Below are positions 36,764-46,200 of a stretch of 64,000 nucleotides of DNA, piece by piece (position 1 is the first letter of the stretch; every line of letters begins with the position of its first letter). A program made the translations under genes and the position numbers. The stretch comes from Bacteroidales bacterium UBA4363. GTDB lineage: Bacteria; Bacteroidota; Bacteroidia; Bacteroidales; Paludibacteraceae. The notes under the pieces were generated by a model. That model did no database searches. It was not told where the DNA came from and saw only the letters and a list, made by a program, of their open reading frames with translations. Location: contig DGSL01000001.1 of assembly GCA_002393965.1 (NCBI GenBank), positions 1 to 64,000 of the forward strand, given 5' to 3'.

Positions 36764-37948
36764 TCAGAACCGTCGTCCTACAGAGAATAATACATCGAAG
36801 ACGGTATTGCTCATGAGTTGTTTTTCCTGGAGGTCGGTGTAGGCACGAGCCTGCATGCGCAGTCCAATGGTCCAGTCATTATGATTGTAAGCCATTGCAA
36901 TATCTGCCGTTGGGTCGAAAGCCAGTCGTACATGTTCTCCTTCCGGGTATTTAATACCGATACGTGGGAGAAGGGTGAAATTAGTTGTAAAAATACCGTT
37001 CCAGAAAGAGAGGTTATATCCATATCCGAAGTCCACGCAAAAATCATGGAATCTCATATTCAGTTTGGTATTCTGATCAATGCCTAAAAACTGTTTTTCC
37101 TCCTCTGAGAAGACAGAACGGTCAACGAATGTGGACTGTCGGTTATAGGAGAATCCTCCGATGAAAGACCCCTGTGAGCGTTTTTGGATTCGTGCGCGAG
37201 AATGAGTGGCAGAATGGGCGTATCGTCGGTGGTTGAATATATAGTCCACTTGTGCGTTCAGAACGTGGAATTCATATCCATTGAAGCGAGAAGACGTCAA
37301 GTCCTTCTTTTTCTTTCCGTTAATCTTAACAGAATTGAAGAACCTCACGCCATCATCAGAAAAATAAGACACCTGAGCGATGAAACGTGACGTACTCAGA
37401 GTGACGTTTGAGGTCAGTACACCGTCAAGGTCGATATCCAACAAATCGTTAACGGTAGAGTAGTAGGAAAGGGAGAGAGAGCGGTATGCCAAGGAAAGCC
37501 CCAGTTTGTATCGCACGGTGGAACGCATTTGGATATCGGTATTGTATTCTTCGTTTTGGAATGCGTTAAGATCAAATATTGCCTCGTTATGGAGAGTCAA
37601 AGCAAATTTCTTCTCAGGTCGAGAGACGAAGTCAGGGTCATAGGCAAATTTCTCCTTGTACCATTGAGAGAACTGATAGACCTTATGGTGGAAAGACGTT
37701 GTATCCTGCACTGCCTTCTGTAAGATAGAATCGCGTTTGATTTTTGCCAAGTTAATGATTGTGTCCCGACGGGACTGCAGTCGTTCGTTGATAGAGTCGC
37801 GTCGTTGTTGGAATCGTTCGAACCGTCTTTCGATTCTTTCCTGCCGATTTTCGATGTCATCACGCAGATTGTTTTCGTTTTGGGCAAAAAGACAGCATTC
37901 GCAGGCGACGCCCAAAAGAAATAGAATCGAAGTCCGAAGGAAATACAC
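36764..37948 (-). CDS. DUF4421 outer-membrane beta-barrel protein
   Basis: 394 residues. Signal peptide (LRTSILFLLGVACECCLFAQ), then an unusual arginine-rich coiled-coil segment (residues about 25-80; ENRQERIERRFERFQQRRDS), then the DUF4421 region starting FVSRPEKKFALTLHNEAIFD and many amphipathic strands to a C-terminal FSVGRRF. DUF4421 proteins are Bacteroidota-specific predicted outer-membrane barrels. The next upstream gene is a homologue, so this is a tandem duplication. The coiled-coil is absent in the partner. Confidence 0.82.
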   Translation of the reverse strand: MYFLRTSILFLLGVACECCLFAQNENNLRDDIENRQERIERRFERFQQRRDSINERLQSRRDTIINLAKIKRDSILQKAVQDTTSFHHKVYQFSQWYKEKFAYDPDFVSRPEKKFALTLHNEAIFDLNAFQNEEYNTDIQMRSTVRYKLGLSLAYRSLSLSYYSTVNDLLDIDLDGVLTSNVTLSTSRFIAQVSYFSDDGVRFFNSVKINGKKKKDLTSSRFNGYEFHVLNAQVDYIFNHRRYAHSATHSRARIQKRSQGSFIGGFSYNRQSTFVDRSVFSEEEKQFLGIDQNTKLNMRFHDFCVDFGYGYNLSFWNGIFTTNFTLLPRIGIKYPEGEHVRLAFDPTADIAMAYNHNDWTIGLRMQARAYTDLQEKQLMSNTVFDVLFSVGRRF

Positions 37949-37994
37949 TTTAGTATTAAAAATGTTTAGGAGCTGGAGAATGTGTCGGTAGAAT

Positions 37995-39233
37995 TTATTT
38001 TTTGCCTATGCGAAGAGAACCGAGATTAAAGCGATATCCGGCAGAGAGTCGTGCGTTGAACATAAACGTATCAAGGTGTTTATCCAGATAATAGTCAAAA
38101 ACGATATTAGAACCGAAGAACCATTTGTCATGAGAATACCCTATGCCGATTCTGAGAGAAGGGTTGAGAGCAAAAGAATAATCCGATTTGCTCTTGACAT
38201 TATCCCCATAAAAGATCTGAATGACAGAAGATATTTCATCGTTAGAAAAGTGAGTATCCCTTTCCATTTTGGTATATTTTAATCCGGCACGTCCGATGAG
38301 CGTTGCATTGCAAACCCATCGGGAGTGAGGTATGACATAGTTATATCCGTATCCGAGGTCCAGGCAGAAGTCATGGGACCACATATCGGAACCGGAGTAA
38401 TAGGGAAGAGCGGAGGTTTCGGCGAGCGCTTCTTTCATCTCTTCCAATTGCTCTTTTGTCATTTCTTCCATGGCTATCACTTGAAAGAAGAACGTAAGCA
38501 TCTTTTCCGCGTCTGAGAATTCAACGTAAGAGAGGTTGATATCCTGATAGTTGTAGGAGAGTCCGACAATAGGAGATCCAGCGGACTTCCGTTGTATGGC
38601 AGAAAAAGAGCTTGTTGCTGAAGGTGCGTATTTTCTGGAGTTAAGGAAAAAGTCCAGTTTTCCGTAGATCTGTTTGTATTCCAGCATATCGGCGATATAA
38701 TGTCCTTGGTTCAGGTCTATCTCATCCATTGATCCCATTTCCTCAAAGACTGCAGAGATCTGGTCATCCACGACATTCTTCTCATCTTTCAGATATCCGA
38801 GTTCGAAGTTCATTCTGTTGTTCAGAATGCTCAATTTATATCGTTTGAGTTCAGAGTCGCTGCTATTGAACAGTTTATTGGCCTTCACGAGGTAGCTGAA
38901 CGTGAGAGGGTAAATGCTGGCAGAGAAGCCGATGCGGTATCGAGCAGGAATAGAGTACGTGATGTGTCGTGCATCGTAGTTGCCTGTGGAGTCGGCGGCA
39001 TCGGCATCGTGTCTGACGCGGAATACATCTCCGTGGAGTGCGAGAGCAAAATGTTTTTTCGGTTTACTGACGTAATTAGAATCGACCATCAGCCATCTTT
39101 GCAGTCCAGAGCGTGAACGATGATAGATGTTGTTATGTTCGATTCTAATCTCTTGAGCTTGTATATTCTGCAGCAAGATAAAAAGGCAAAACCAGGTAGT
39201 ACACCAATGTCTCAATGATTTCAGACACTTCAT
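37995..39233 (-). CDS. DUF4421 outer-membrane beta-barrel protein
   Basis: 412 residues. Signal peptide near residues 10-27, then YVSKPKKHFALALHGDVFRV, equivalent to the FVSRPEKKFALTLH block of the neighbouring protein. Both share the FCLDLGYGYN / FCVDFGYGYN block in the second half. Probable outer-membrane barrel of unknown role; 23 bases downstream of radA and possibly in its transcript. Confidence 0.82.
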   Translation of the reverse strand: MKCLKSLRHWCTTWFCLFILLQNIQAQEIRIEHNNIYHRSRSGLQRWLMVDSNYVSKPKKHFALALHGDVFRVRHDADAADSTGNYDARHITYSIPARYRIGFSASIYPLTFSYLVKANKLFNSSDSELKRYKLSILNNRMNFELGYLKDEKNVVDDQISAVFEEMGSMDEIDLNQGHYIADMLEYKQIYGKLDFFLNSRKYAPSATSSFSAIQRKSAGSPIVGLSYNYQDINLSYVEFSDAEKMLTFFFQVIAMEEMTKEQLEEMKEALAETSALPYYSGSDMWSHDFCLDLGYGYNYVIPHSRWVCNATLIGRAGLKYTKMERDTHFSNDEISSVIQIFYGDNVKSKSDYSFALNPSLRIGIGYSHDKWFFGSNIVFDYYLDKHLDTFMFNARLSAGYRFNLGSLRIGKK

Positions 39234-39256
39234 GATATAGACAAGTTGATTAATGA

Positions 39257-40636
39257 TTAATCTTTTTTAAATAAGATGCGAAAGGCATCTTCGACTTTGT
39301 TGACTGGTATTATTCGCATATGTTTAGGCTGGAAAGAGAGAGATTTAGAATTGCCTTTGGGGATCAGCATGGTATGGAATCCGAGTTTTTCGGCTTCGGC
39401 TATTCGTTGTTCGATGCGACCAACGGGGCGTATTTCACCTGAGAGTCCGACCTCGCCTGTCATTGCCACACGTCCTTCGATAGGCATATCAAAATTAGAA
39501 GAGAGGACAGCCGCCATTGTTGCCAGGTCGCTGGCAGGGTCATTGATTTTCATACCTCCTGCCACATTGATAAACACATCCTTTTGTGAGAGTTTGAATC
39601 CCATTCTTTTTTCGAGAACGGCGAGCAGCATATTGAGTCTGCGTGTATCGAACCCGGTGGCAGAGCGTTGAGGTGTTCCATAGACGGCGCTAGAGACGAG
39701 TGATTGTATTTCAATGAGAAACGGTCGTATGCCTTCGATTGCCGCTGTTATAGCCACGCCGGACAGTCCTTCGTGTTCTTCGGAGAGCAGCATTTCTGAA
39801 GGGTTTGTCACTTCTCGGAGTCCATCCTGTCTCATCTCGAAGATGCCCAGTTCGGAAGTAGAGCCGAATCTGTTTTTCGTAGCGCGCAGAATTCGGTAGG
39901 AGTAGTGTTGGTCGCCCTCGAACTGGAGGACGGTGTCAACGATATGTTCCAGGATTTTCGGACCTGCGATATTTCCATCCTTGGTTATGTGTCCGATAAC
40001 GAGTACGGGTACGTTGGACTGTTTGGCATAGCGCAGGATGGAGGATGAGCATTCACGAATTTGTGTTATGGATCCTGGAGAGGACTCCGCCTTGTCGGTA
40101 TAGATTGTCTGGATGGAGTCGATGATGACCAATTCCGGTTGAACGGATTGGATGTGATCGAAAATATTTTCTATAGAAGTCTCAGAGAGGATGAAGCAAT
40201 TCTCGTTTTGGATATTGAGTCGTTCGGCTCTCAGTTTCAATTGTCTTGCTGACTCTTCACCGCTCACATAGAGTGTCCGTTTATCTTTCAGAGCGAGGAC
40301 TACCTGGAGAACGAGAGTTGACTTTCCGATACCCGGTTCGCCGCCTATCAGCACCATGGATCCCTGAACGAGTCCTCCACCGAGGACCCGGTTAAACTCT
40401 GTGTTATGTGTATCGATACGAGGTTCCTGTTGGACATCTATTTCGCTTAGTTTCAGCGGTTTGTTCTCTGATATGGAGAAAGGAGTCGATGTACTGGATT
40501 GTTGTCGAGGTATTTTGCTGACGACGAACTCCTTCATTGTTCCCCATGCTCCGCAAGAGGGGCATTTGCCCACCCATTTAATTGATTCTGCGCCGCAGTC
40601 GGTACAGACATATTGAATTTTACTTTTTGAAGCCAT
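39257..40636 (-). CDS. radA: DNA repair protein RadA (Sms)
   Basis: 459 residues. N-terminal zinc finger (CTDCGAESIKWVGKCPSCGA), RecA-like Walker A GGEPGIGKSTLVLQ, the RadA-specific KNRFGSTSELGIFEM motif and a C-terminal Lon-like domain (GLSGEIRPVGRIEQRIAEA). RadA is a branch-migration helicase in recombination. Precedes the two DUF4421 genes. Confidence 0.96.
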   Translation of the reverse strand: MASKSKIQYVCTDCGAESIKWVGKCPSCGAWGTMKEFVVSKIPRQQSSTSTPFSISENKPLKLSEIDVQQEPRIDTHNTEFNRVLGGGLVQGSMVLIGGEPGIGKSTLVLQVVLALKDKRTLYVSGEESARQLKLRAERLNIQNENCFILSETSIENIFDHIQSVQPELVIIDSIQTIYTDKAESSPGSITQIRECSSSILRYAKQSNVPVLVIGHITKDGNIAGPKILEHIVDTVLQFEGDQHYSYRILRATKNRFGSTSELGIFEMRQDGLREVTNPSEMLLSEEHEGLSGVAITAAIEGIRPFLIEIQSLVSSAVYGTPQRSATGFDTRRLNMLLAVLEKRMGFKLSQKDVFINVAGGMKINDPASDLATMAAVLSSNFDMPIEGRVAMTGEVGLSGEIRPVGRIEQRIAEAEKLGFHTMLIPKGNSKSLSFQPKHMRIIPVNKVEDAFRILFKKD

Positions 40637-40671
40637 AGAATAGTGTGAGGTAGGTGAGTGGGTGATGTTTA

Positions 40672-41145
40672 CTATGATTCAAGCAGAGACTTCGTGATGC
40701 GAATAGCGGTTAGTGCTGCTTTGCGGATAACCTCTTCGCGCTGAAGATTTGGAAATTGGTGTAATTGACAGATGGTCGTCTCCGGTGTACTGACTGCGAT
40801 CCATACATTGCCTACCGGGTTTTGTTCGTTGCCACCGCCGGGTCCTGCTATTCCTGTTGTTGCCACACCCACGTCGGTCTTCATTACTTTTCTGACCCCT
40901 TCTGCCATCTGTCGTGCCACTGTCTCGCTAACAGCCGTAAAACGAGCCAAGTCATCCGCGTTGACTCCCAGCACCTCGTTCTTGACCCTGTCGCAATAGC
41001 TGACCACTGAGCCAGGGAAATAGTCTGAAGCGCCTGGTGAGAGCGTAATGAGGTGTGCGATGAACCCACCGGTACAAGACTCTGCGGTACTGATGGTCCA
41101 TCCTTTCTGTCGGAGCAGATTACCTAAATTGATAGAAGCATCCAT
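40672..41145 (-). CDS. CinA-family nicotinamide-nucleotide amidohydrolase
   Basis: 157 residues. Stand-alone C-terminal CinA domain: STAESCTGGFIAHLIT (catalytic Ser), SPGASDYFPGSVVSYCD and VGVATTGIAGPGGGNEQNPV. It deamidates NMN in pyridine nucleotide salvage (PncC). It lies 6 bases after the M48 gene. Confidence 0.92.
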   Translation of the reverse strand: MDASINLGNLLRQKGWTISTAESCTGGFIAHLITLSPGASDYFPGSVVSYCDRVKNEVLGVNADDLARFTAVSETVARQMAEGVRKVMKTDVGVATTGIAGPGGGNEQNPVGNVWIAVSTPETTICQLHQFPNLQREEVIRKAALTAIRITKSLLES

Positions 41146-41151
41146 TGTGAG

Positions 41152-42393
41152 TTATTTTTGTTTACGCATAGCGCGGATGCGTTGCAGGAGCGTTGGGTGA
41201 GAATAATAGAATGAGACGAAAGCGGGGTGCGGGGTGAGGTTAGAGAGCGACTTGACGGACAGTTTCTTGAGAGCAGAGATAAGGGGTTCTGTTTGTCCGT
41301 GATTGGCGGCAAAAGCATCGGCTTGGTATTCATTATGTCGAGAGAAGGCGTTGACGCCCCATCCAATGAGCACAGAAATCGGTGTGTATAGTAAGCCGAA
41401 CGCCAAGAGATTGATATGGAAATTTGCTTGTGGCACATTGAAAGCCTGTGCGAGATCGTCGCTAGAGAGGAACAGTCCAAGGAGAGCTGTCATGATAAAC
41501 GTATTGAGAAGGCTAATCAGAAGCATCTGTAGTGTGTGTCGGTGTTTATAGTGTCCGATTTCGTGTGCCAGGACTGCCACAATCTCCTCGTTGGTCAGGT
41601 CGTTGATCAGCGTATCGAAGAGTACGACCCGTTTTTTAGGTCCGAGTCCAGAGAAATAGGCGTTTGCTTTGGTTGACCGTTTAGAGGCATTCATCACGTA
41701 GATGTTATTCAGTTGGAAACCGACTGAGTGAGCGAACTGTTCGATAGCGGTTCGCAGATCACCCTCCTCCAGAGGTGTCTGTTTATTGAACAGCGGAACG
41801 ATCAGGGACGTATAGAACATATTGAGGAAGATGCTGAATGCGGCGATGATCAGGAAAGCCAGCAGCCAGAAATAGGTAGGGAGGGCGAGATAGATAAGTT
41901 CGATGAGTCCGATGAGAACACCTCCGAGAATCATGGAAAGCAAGAGAGACTTCACCTGATCGGCAGCGAAGAGAGAGCGGGTTGATTTATTAAATCCGAA
42001 CTTCTCCTCGATAACAAACTGTCTGTAGTAGTCCGCCGGCAGTCCTAAAAGGGTAGAGGCGACGTAGAGTATAGCGAAAAAGAGCAAAGACACAAAAACG
42101 GGGTGGGTGACCCAGTCGTTTGCCCAGGTATTGACCAGTGCGAAGCCACCGAGCAGGAACATAAGGAGGATTGCAATGGTAGAGATGGAGGAAGTGATTA
42201 TTTCGAACCGTTGGTTTGTACGGAAATAGGATTGTTGTTTAGCGTATTCTTCTTCGTTGAAGAGTCCTGACAGTTCATCTGGAATCTGGTCGTTAGCCGA
42301 TTGTGCATTCCAATATGCCAAGATACGTTCGACTGCATAATCCAGGATGATGATGCCGATGATGATAAAAGTCAGAAGGGTAAAATGTGCCAT
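41152..42393 (-). CDS. M48 family metalloprotease (Ste24/CAAX-protease-like)
   Basis: 413 residues. At least six membrane helices and the zinc site VLAHEIGHYKHRH (HExxH) with the downstream glutamate in NEYQADAFAANHG. The size and N-terminal multi-helix domain match Ste24p-type enzymes, which in bacteria degrade membrane proteins or process small peptides. A -7 box and a 17-bp palindrome precede it (42413-42436). It appears to be first in an operon with cinA and perhaps radA. Confidence 0.92.
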   Translation of the reverse strand: MAHFTLLTFIIIGIIILDYAVERILAYWNAQSANDQIPDELSGLFNEEEYAKQQSYFRTNQRFEIITSSISTIAILLMFLLGGFALVNTWANDWVTHPVFVSLLFFAILYVASTLLGLPADYYRQFVIEEKFGFNKSTRSLFAADQVKSLLLSMILGGVLIGLIELIYLALPTYFWLLAFLIIAAFSIFLNMFYTSLIVPLFNKQTPLEEGDLRTAIEQFAHSVGFQLNNIYVMNASKRSTKANAYFSGLGPKKRVVLFDTLINDLTNEEIVAVLAHEIGHYKHRHTLQMLLISLLNTFIMTALLGLFLSSDDLAQAFNVPQANFHINLLAFGLLYTPISVLIGWGVNAFSRHNEYQADAFAANHGQTEPLISALKKLSVKSLSNLTPHPAFVSFYYSHPTLLQRIRAMRKQK

Positions 42394-42412
42394 TGAAAAA
42401 AATAGAACCTAA

Positions 42413-42436
42413 GTACGTTAATAACGTACAAAGGTA
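42413..42436 (-). promoter_or_regulatory. Palindrome overlapping the start point of the M48 gene promoter
   Basis: GTACGTTAATAACGTAC (42413-42429) is a perfect 17-bp palindrome with a central A. It adjoins a minus-strand -7 box TACCTTTG (42429-42436), so it lies over the expected transcription start. The arrangement is that of a repressor operator. It resembles the palindrome at 34635-34651. Confidence 0.5.
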
Positions 42437-42477
42437 CAAACTTTTTGGATAGCAGAGCGAACGAGGGAGAATGAAGA

Positions 42478-42867
42478 TCAGTACTTAGAATCCTTCCGGT
42501 AAGCGCTGGAAGAGAACACGGCGCAGAGTCGTCCAGCCTCGTCGGTCAGTTTGACCTCACCGTAGGGCAGTCGATGATGATTGACCAATTCGTGCGCTTC
42601 GGCATAGAGATACCCTTTAGGGACGGCGCGGATGTAGGTGATATTGGAATTTGTAGTCAGAGATAGTTGTCCATGGCTATTGACGGCAGCGGCAAAGGTC
42701 AGGTCTGCCAGTGTGAAAAGCGCGCCTCCCTGGCATACTCCGATACCGTTCACCAGTCGGTCGTCCACCAGCAAACGTGCTTTGGCGTATCCTTCTCTTA
42801 CTTCCAGCAATTCAGCTCCGATGTATTGTGCAAAAGGGTCTCGTTTAAAAAAGTCGTCCTGTTCCAT
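42478..42867 (-). CDS. PaaI-family hotdog thioesterase
   Basis: 129 residues from ATG 42865-42867 (MEQDDFFKRDPFAQYIG); a longer start at 42897 is less likely. Hotdog motif NGIGVCQGGALFTLADLTFA; the common HGG is CQGG here. The phenylacetic-acid-degradation-type thioesterases hydrolyse acyl-CoA or hydroxyphenylacetyl-CoA. Neighbouring genes give no hint of substrate. It lies upstream of the M48 gene and immediately beyond it the defence island begins. Confidence 0.85.
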   Translation of the reverse strand: MEQDDFFKRDPFAQYIGAELLEVREGYAKARLLVDDRLVNGIGVCQGGALFTLADLTFAAAVNSHGQLSLTTNSNITYIRAVPKGYLYAEAHELVNHHRLPYGEVKLTDEAGRLCAVFSSSAYRKDSKY

Positions 42868-43269
42868 TGAAGATGGTTTATGATAAAAAGTATGCAAACA
42901 TACGAAAAAGGAAGGAAAGGTCAGGGGTGAGGGGATAGTGTAGGACTACATTAAAATGAAAACCATAGAGTGTAATTAAAAGTTTCTAATTGATGGTGTT
43001 TTTCAGTGTGATTTACTTACATTTTGCCAAACAAAGCATAAAAAAGATGAGTCAAAGACCTATTTTCTTATTGTTAATGTATTTTATTTTGACCAAAAAT
43101 TTGTACCTATGTACTTCAAATATCCGTCTCTTGGAAAGAGACGAATGGATATTGCTCGACAAAGACCCAATAGCCGATAGGCAAAAACAAAATAGAACTC
43201 CCTCGTAGTGTAAAAAGGGCTTGGTCGCCTGTCGAGACACTGCGCTGGGAGTTTTGTGTATTGATACGT
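42868..43269. other. Long leader region upstream of the defence operon
   Basis: 402 bases without a convincing gene. A G-rich patch lies near 42920-42935, a weak promoter-like box (TACCTATG at 43104-43111), and the pseudoknot-forming element at 43155-43253. A possible 72-codon frame at 42990-43208 has no recognised features and was not accepted. Confidence 0.5.
43155..43253 (+). ncRNA. Predicted pseudoknotted leader RNA of the helicase-methyltransferase operon
   Basis: Two interleaved stems. Stem 1: CTCGACA (43155-43161) with TGTCGAG (43230-43236), extended by GACC/GGTC (43164-43167 with 43223-43226), AA/TT and GCC/GGC (43173-43175 with 43218-43220). Stem 2: AACTCCC (43196-43202) with GGGAGTT (43247-43253) and CGTAGTGT (43204-43211) with ACACTGCG (43237-43244, one G-T pair). 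The 5' arm of stem 2 lies in the loop of stem 1, and the 3' arms of the two stems abut at 43236/43237, so they could stack coaxially as an H-type pseudoknot. It ends 7 bases before a TTG and 16 before the ATG of the helicase gene. Could be a leader regulatory RNA, an independent small RNA, or a recombination-site structure. Confidence 0.5.
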
Positions 43270-46200
43270 ATGCTTATAGACAACAAGACGAACAGATACC
43301 CTGATTCAGGATTCAATATCGTTACCGTATGGGATTTTATTAATGAATTCTCAGGGAAATCGTCTGAACAGGTAGGTAACATGGATATTGTTACTGGATA
43401 TTTTACCATTCGGGCTCTTAGTAAACTCTATCATGAATTACCAGAGGAAGACGTGTTCCGTATTGTGTCTTCTGAAATGGTCATGCAGGAAGAGGATAAG
43501 AATCACATCATAGACTTACTGAATGGCGATATGGGCATAGAGACAACTCTCAATCTTGATGAGTATGCTCGTGATGCCAAAGCTTTCTTGCAGCGCAACT
43601 CTGTTCAGGTTAAGGCCATCGTTAATGCTTTTTGCCATGCAAAGGCATACATGTTCAAGAACAACAATCCAAAGAACGATAGTTTTTATCTAACGGGCAG
43701 TAGTAACCTTACGGATGCAGGTCTTGGCTTGAAAACTACGTCAAACATTGAACTGACAATGGGTGACCCGGTTAAGTTGAGTGACAAGGATTACAAAGAG
43801 GTTTGTTCTTGGTTTGAAGATATATGGAAGATGGCAGCCGACAAGATTCCTTCTGATTCGACCAATCCCAAATCTGAAAAGATAAGTGTCAAAGACTATT
43901 TCATCAAGAAGATTGATGACTATTTCCGTCGCTATACTCCTGAAGAGATTTATTATAAGATTCTTTTCGAGCTGTTCAATTCTGATATTGAACTTGACGG
44001 CTCAATAGAGCATAGACAGGATATGTCGCTACTTCAAACAAGCGAGATTTGGAAGACTTTATTCAAGTATCAGCAACAGGGGGTGATTTCCCTTATTAAG
44101 ATGCTACGCAAATACAATGGGGCCATTCTTGCCGATGCTGTTGGACTTGGTAAAACGTTCTCTGCTCTTGCCGTCATCAAGTATTTCCAGACACAGAATT
44201 ATGTAACAGTCTTACTATGTCCGAAAAAGTTGGAACAGAACTGGACGCAATACCTAAAGCGTCATGGCTCTCGCTTCGACAAGGATGAATTTGATTATAT
44301 TGTACGATTCCATACTGATCTTCAGAATGACCGCTTGCAAAATGCCTATGATGATGCACCTCTTAGTTGGCTACAGTCGCGGAAGAAAGTGCTGATTGTC
44401 ATTGATGAGAGTCACAACCTGCGCAATGAGAAATCTGGTCGTTATCAAGACCTGCTCCTAAATCTCATCCAGAACAAGAATCCTGAAAGCGGAAGAGATG
44501 TAAAGGTGTTGATGCTATCAGCTACACCAATTAATACAGGTCTTAACGATGTCAAAGGACAATTCAATCTCATAGGTCATGGTCAGGATGATGCCTTTGA
44601 CAATGAGGATTTCAACATTGAGTCTTTAAAGAATCTCTTTGCCGATAGTCAGCGTAAATATACGCAATGGTGTAGTGACCCAGACCGCACCATTGGCTCA
44701 TTCATATCCCTGCTTCCTCCAAAGTTCTTCAATCTAACGGACAAACTGATAGTTGCCCGTACCCGTAAACTCATAGAAAACACGCTTGGTGAAGATCTCG
44801 GATTTCCGAATAAGGAAAAACCAGATAATGTTTATCAAGGTGTTGACCACTTTGGCAAATATCATTCCACGGATGAAATCTATGCCGCTTTTGATGCTTT
44901 GAGCCTCACAGCCTACCAGCCAAGTCTTTTTCTCCATGCCTCACGCAAGGAAGCGGAAAGAGAAGCCTCTGGCGATTGGAACGACGATGTAAACCGTGAG
45001 CGCTTCCTTGTCAAGATGATGGGAATTCTGTTTATGAAGCGTTTGGAAAGTAGTTGGCATTCTTGTCGTACAACCATCAAGAAGGTCCTTGAAGTTCATG
45101 AGCAGACACTTGCAAAGGTTGTGGCTTTTAAGGAACAGAAGGCATCAGGGAAAATTGATGTGGATATACCTGATGATGACGAGAATAACGATATAGATGA
45201 CATCTTTACCCTCCGAAAGGGAACCATCAACTTAGCCGACATGAAGAATCTTGGCGGCTTCGAAAGAGGGTTGCGCATGGATGTCAACAAACTACAAGCT
45301 ATTTGTGAAAGCTTAGATGCCTATGCAGAAGACTACAAAAACGGTTTTGAGCAGGACTTGAAATTGGAAAGGTTGATTGCTATTCTTCAAGAGAAATGCC
45401 AATCAACAAATAAGAAAGTGGTTATCTTCACCGCATACGCTGACACCGCTAAGTTCATCTTCGATGAGTTAGAAAAACGTGGCTTTACTCGCATGGCATC
45501 TGTCTCTGGCCAGGAGATTCATTCTACTGGTAATCATAATACTACCAATTTCAATGAGGTTCTGCAAAGTTTTGCTCCTTATAGCAAGCTGTACAAGGAG
45601 TTGGATTGGAGTGACCTTTTTGAAGATGCAAAGCTCAGTCGTGAGGAATACTACGATGATAATAAACGCCGTTGGATCGTACCTTACGATTTGTGGCAAC
45701 AATTGATTCGGGAAAGGAGGCCTAACTTTAAGAGACTGTTGGAAGATGGTATTGACATCCTCATTGCCACCGACTGTTTGTCTGAGGGTCAGAACTTACA
45801 GGATGCCGATATGCAAATCAATTATGATATTCATTGGAATCCCGTTCGCCTTATTCAGCGTTTTGGACGTATTGACCGTATCGGTTCGCCCAACAAGTCT
45901 ATCCGCTGTGTCAACTTCTGGCCTGCAAAGTCCTTTGAGGACTATCTCCATTTGGAAACTCGCATCATGAACCGTATGGTGGCGATGAATCTTGTTGGCT
46001 CAGAAACTCAACAACTGAATGATGCATACCTGAAGATGGAGGCAGACAATCCGCTGCAAGACAAGAATGCAGACCGCCTGTTGGAAGAATTGCAGAACAA
46101 CAGTATCTCCGACATCGAATCACCAAGGACACTTTCACTGAAGGATTTCTCTTTTGAAGTTTATCGCCAGGATTTGATTGACTATTTCGAGACGCATAAG

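Noticed and set aside
42990-43208. A 72-codon frame ahead of the defence operon
   Set aside because: Low-complexity hydrophobic start, no recognised features, and its 3' part coincides with the pseudoknot stems, which explain the base pattern better.
43155-43253. An integron attC site as explanation of the inverted repeats
   Set aside because: The pairing is interleaved and not a simple imperfect palindrome, and no integrase gene or gene cassette array is present.
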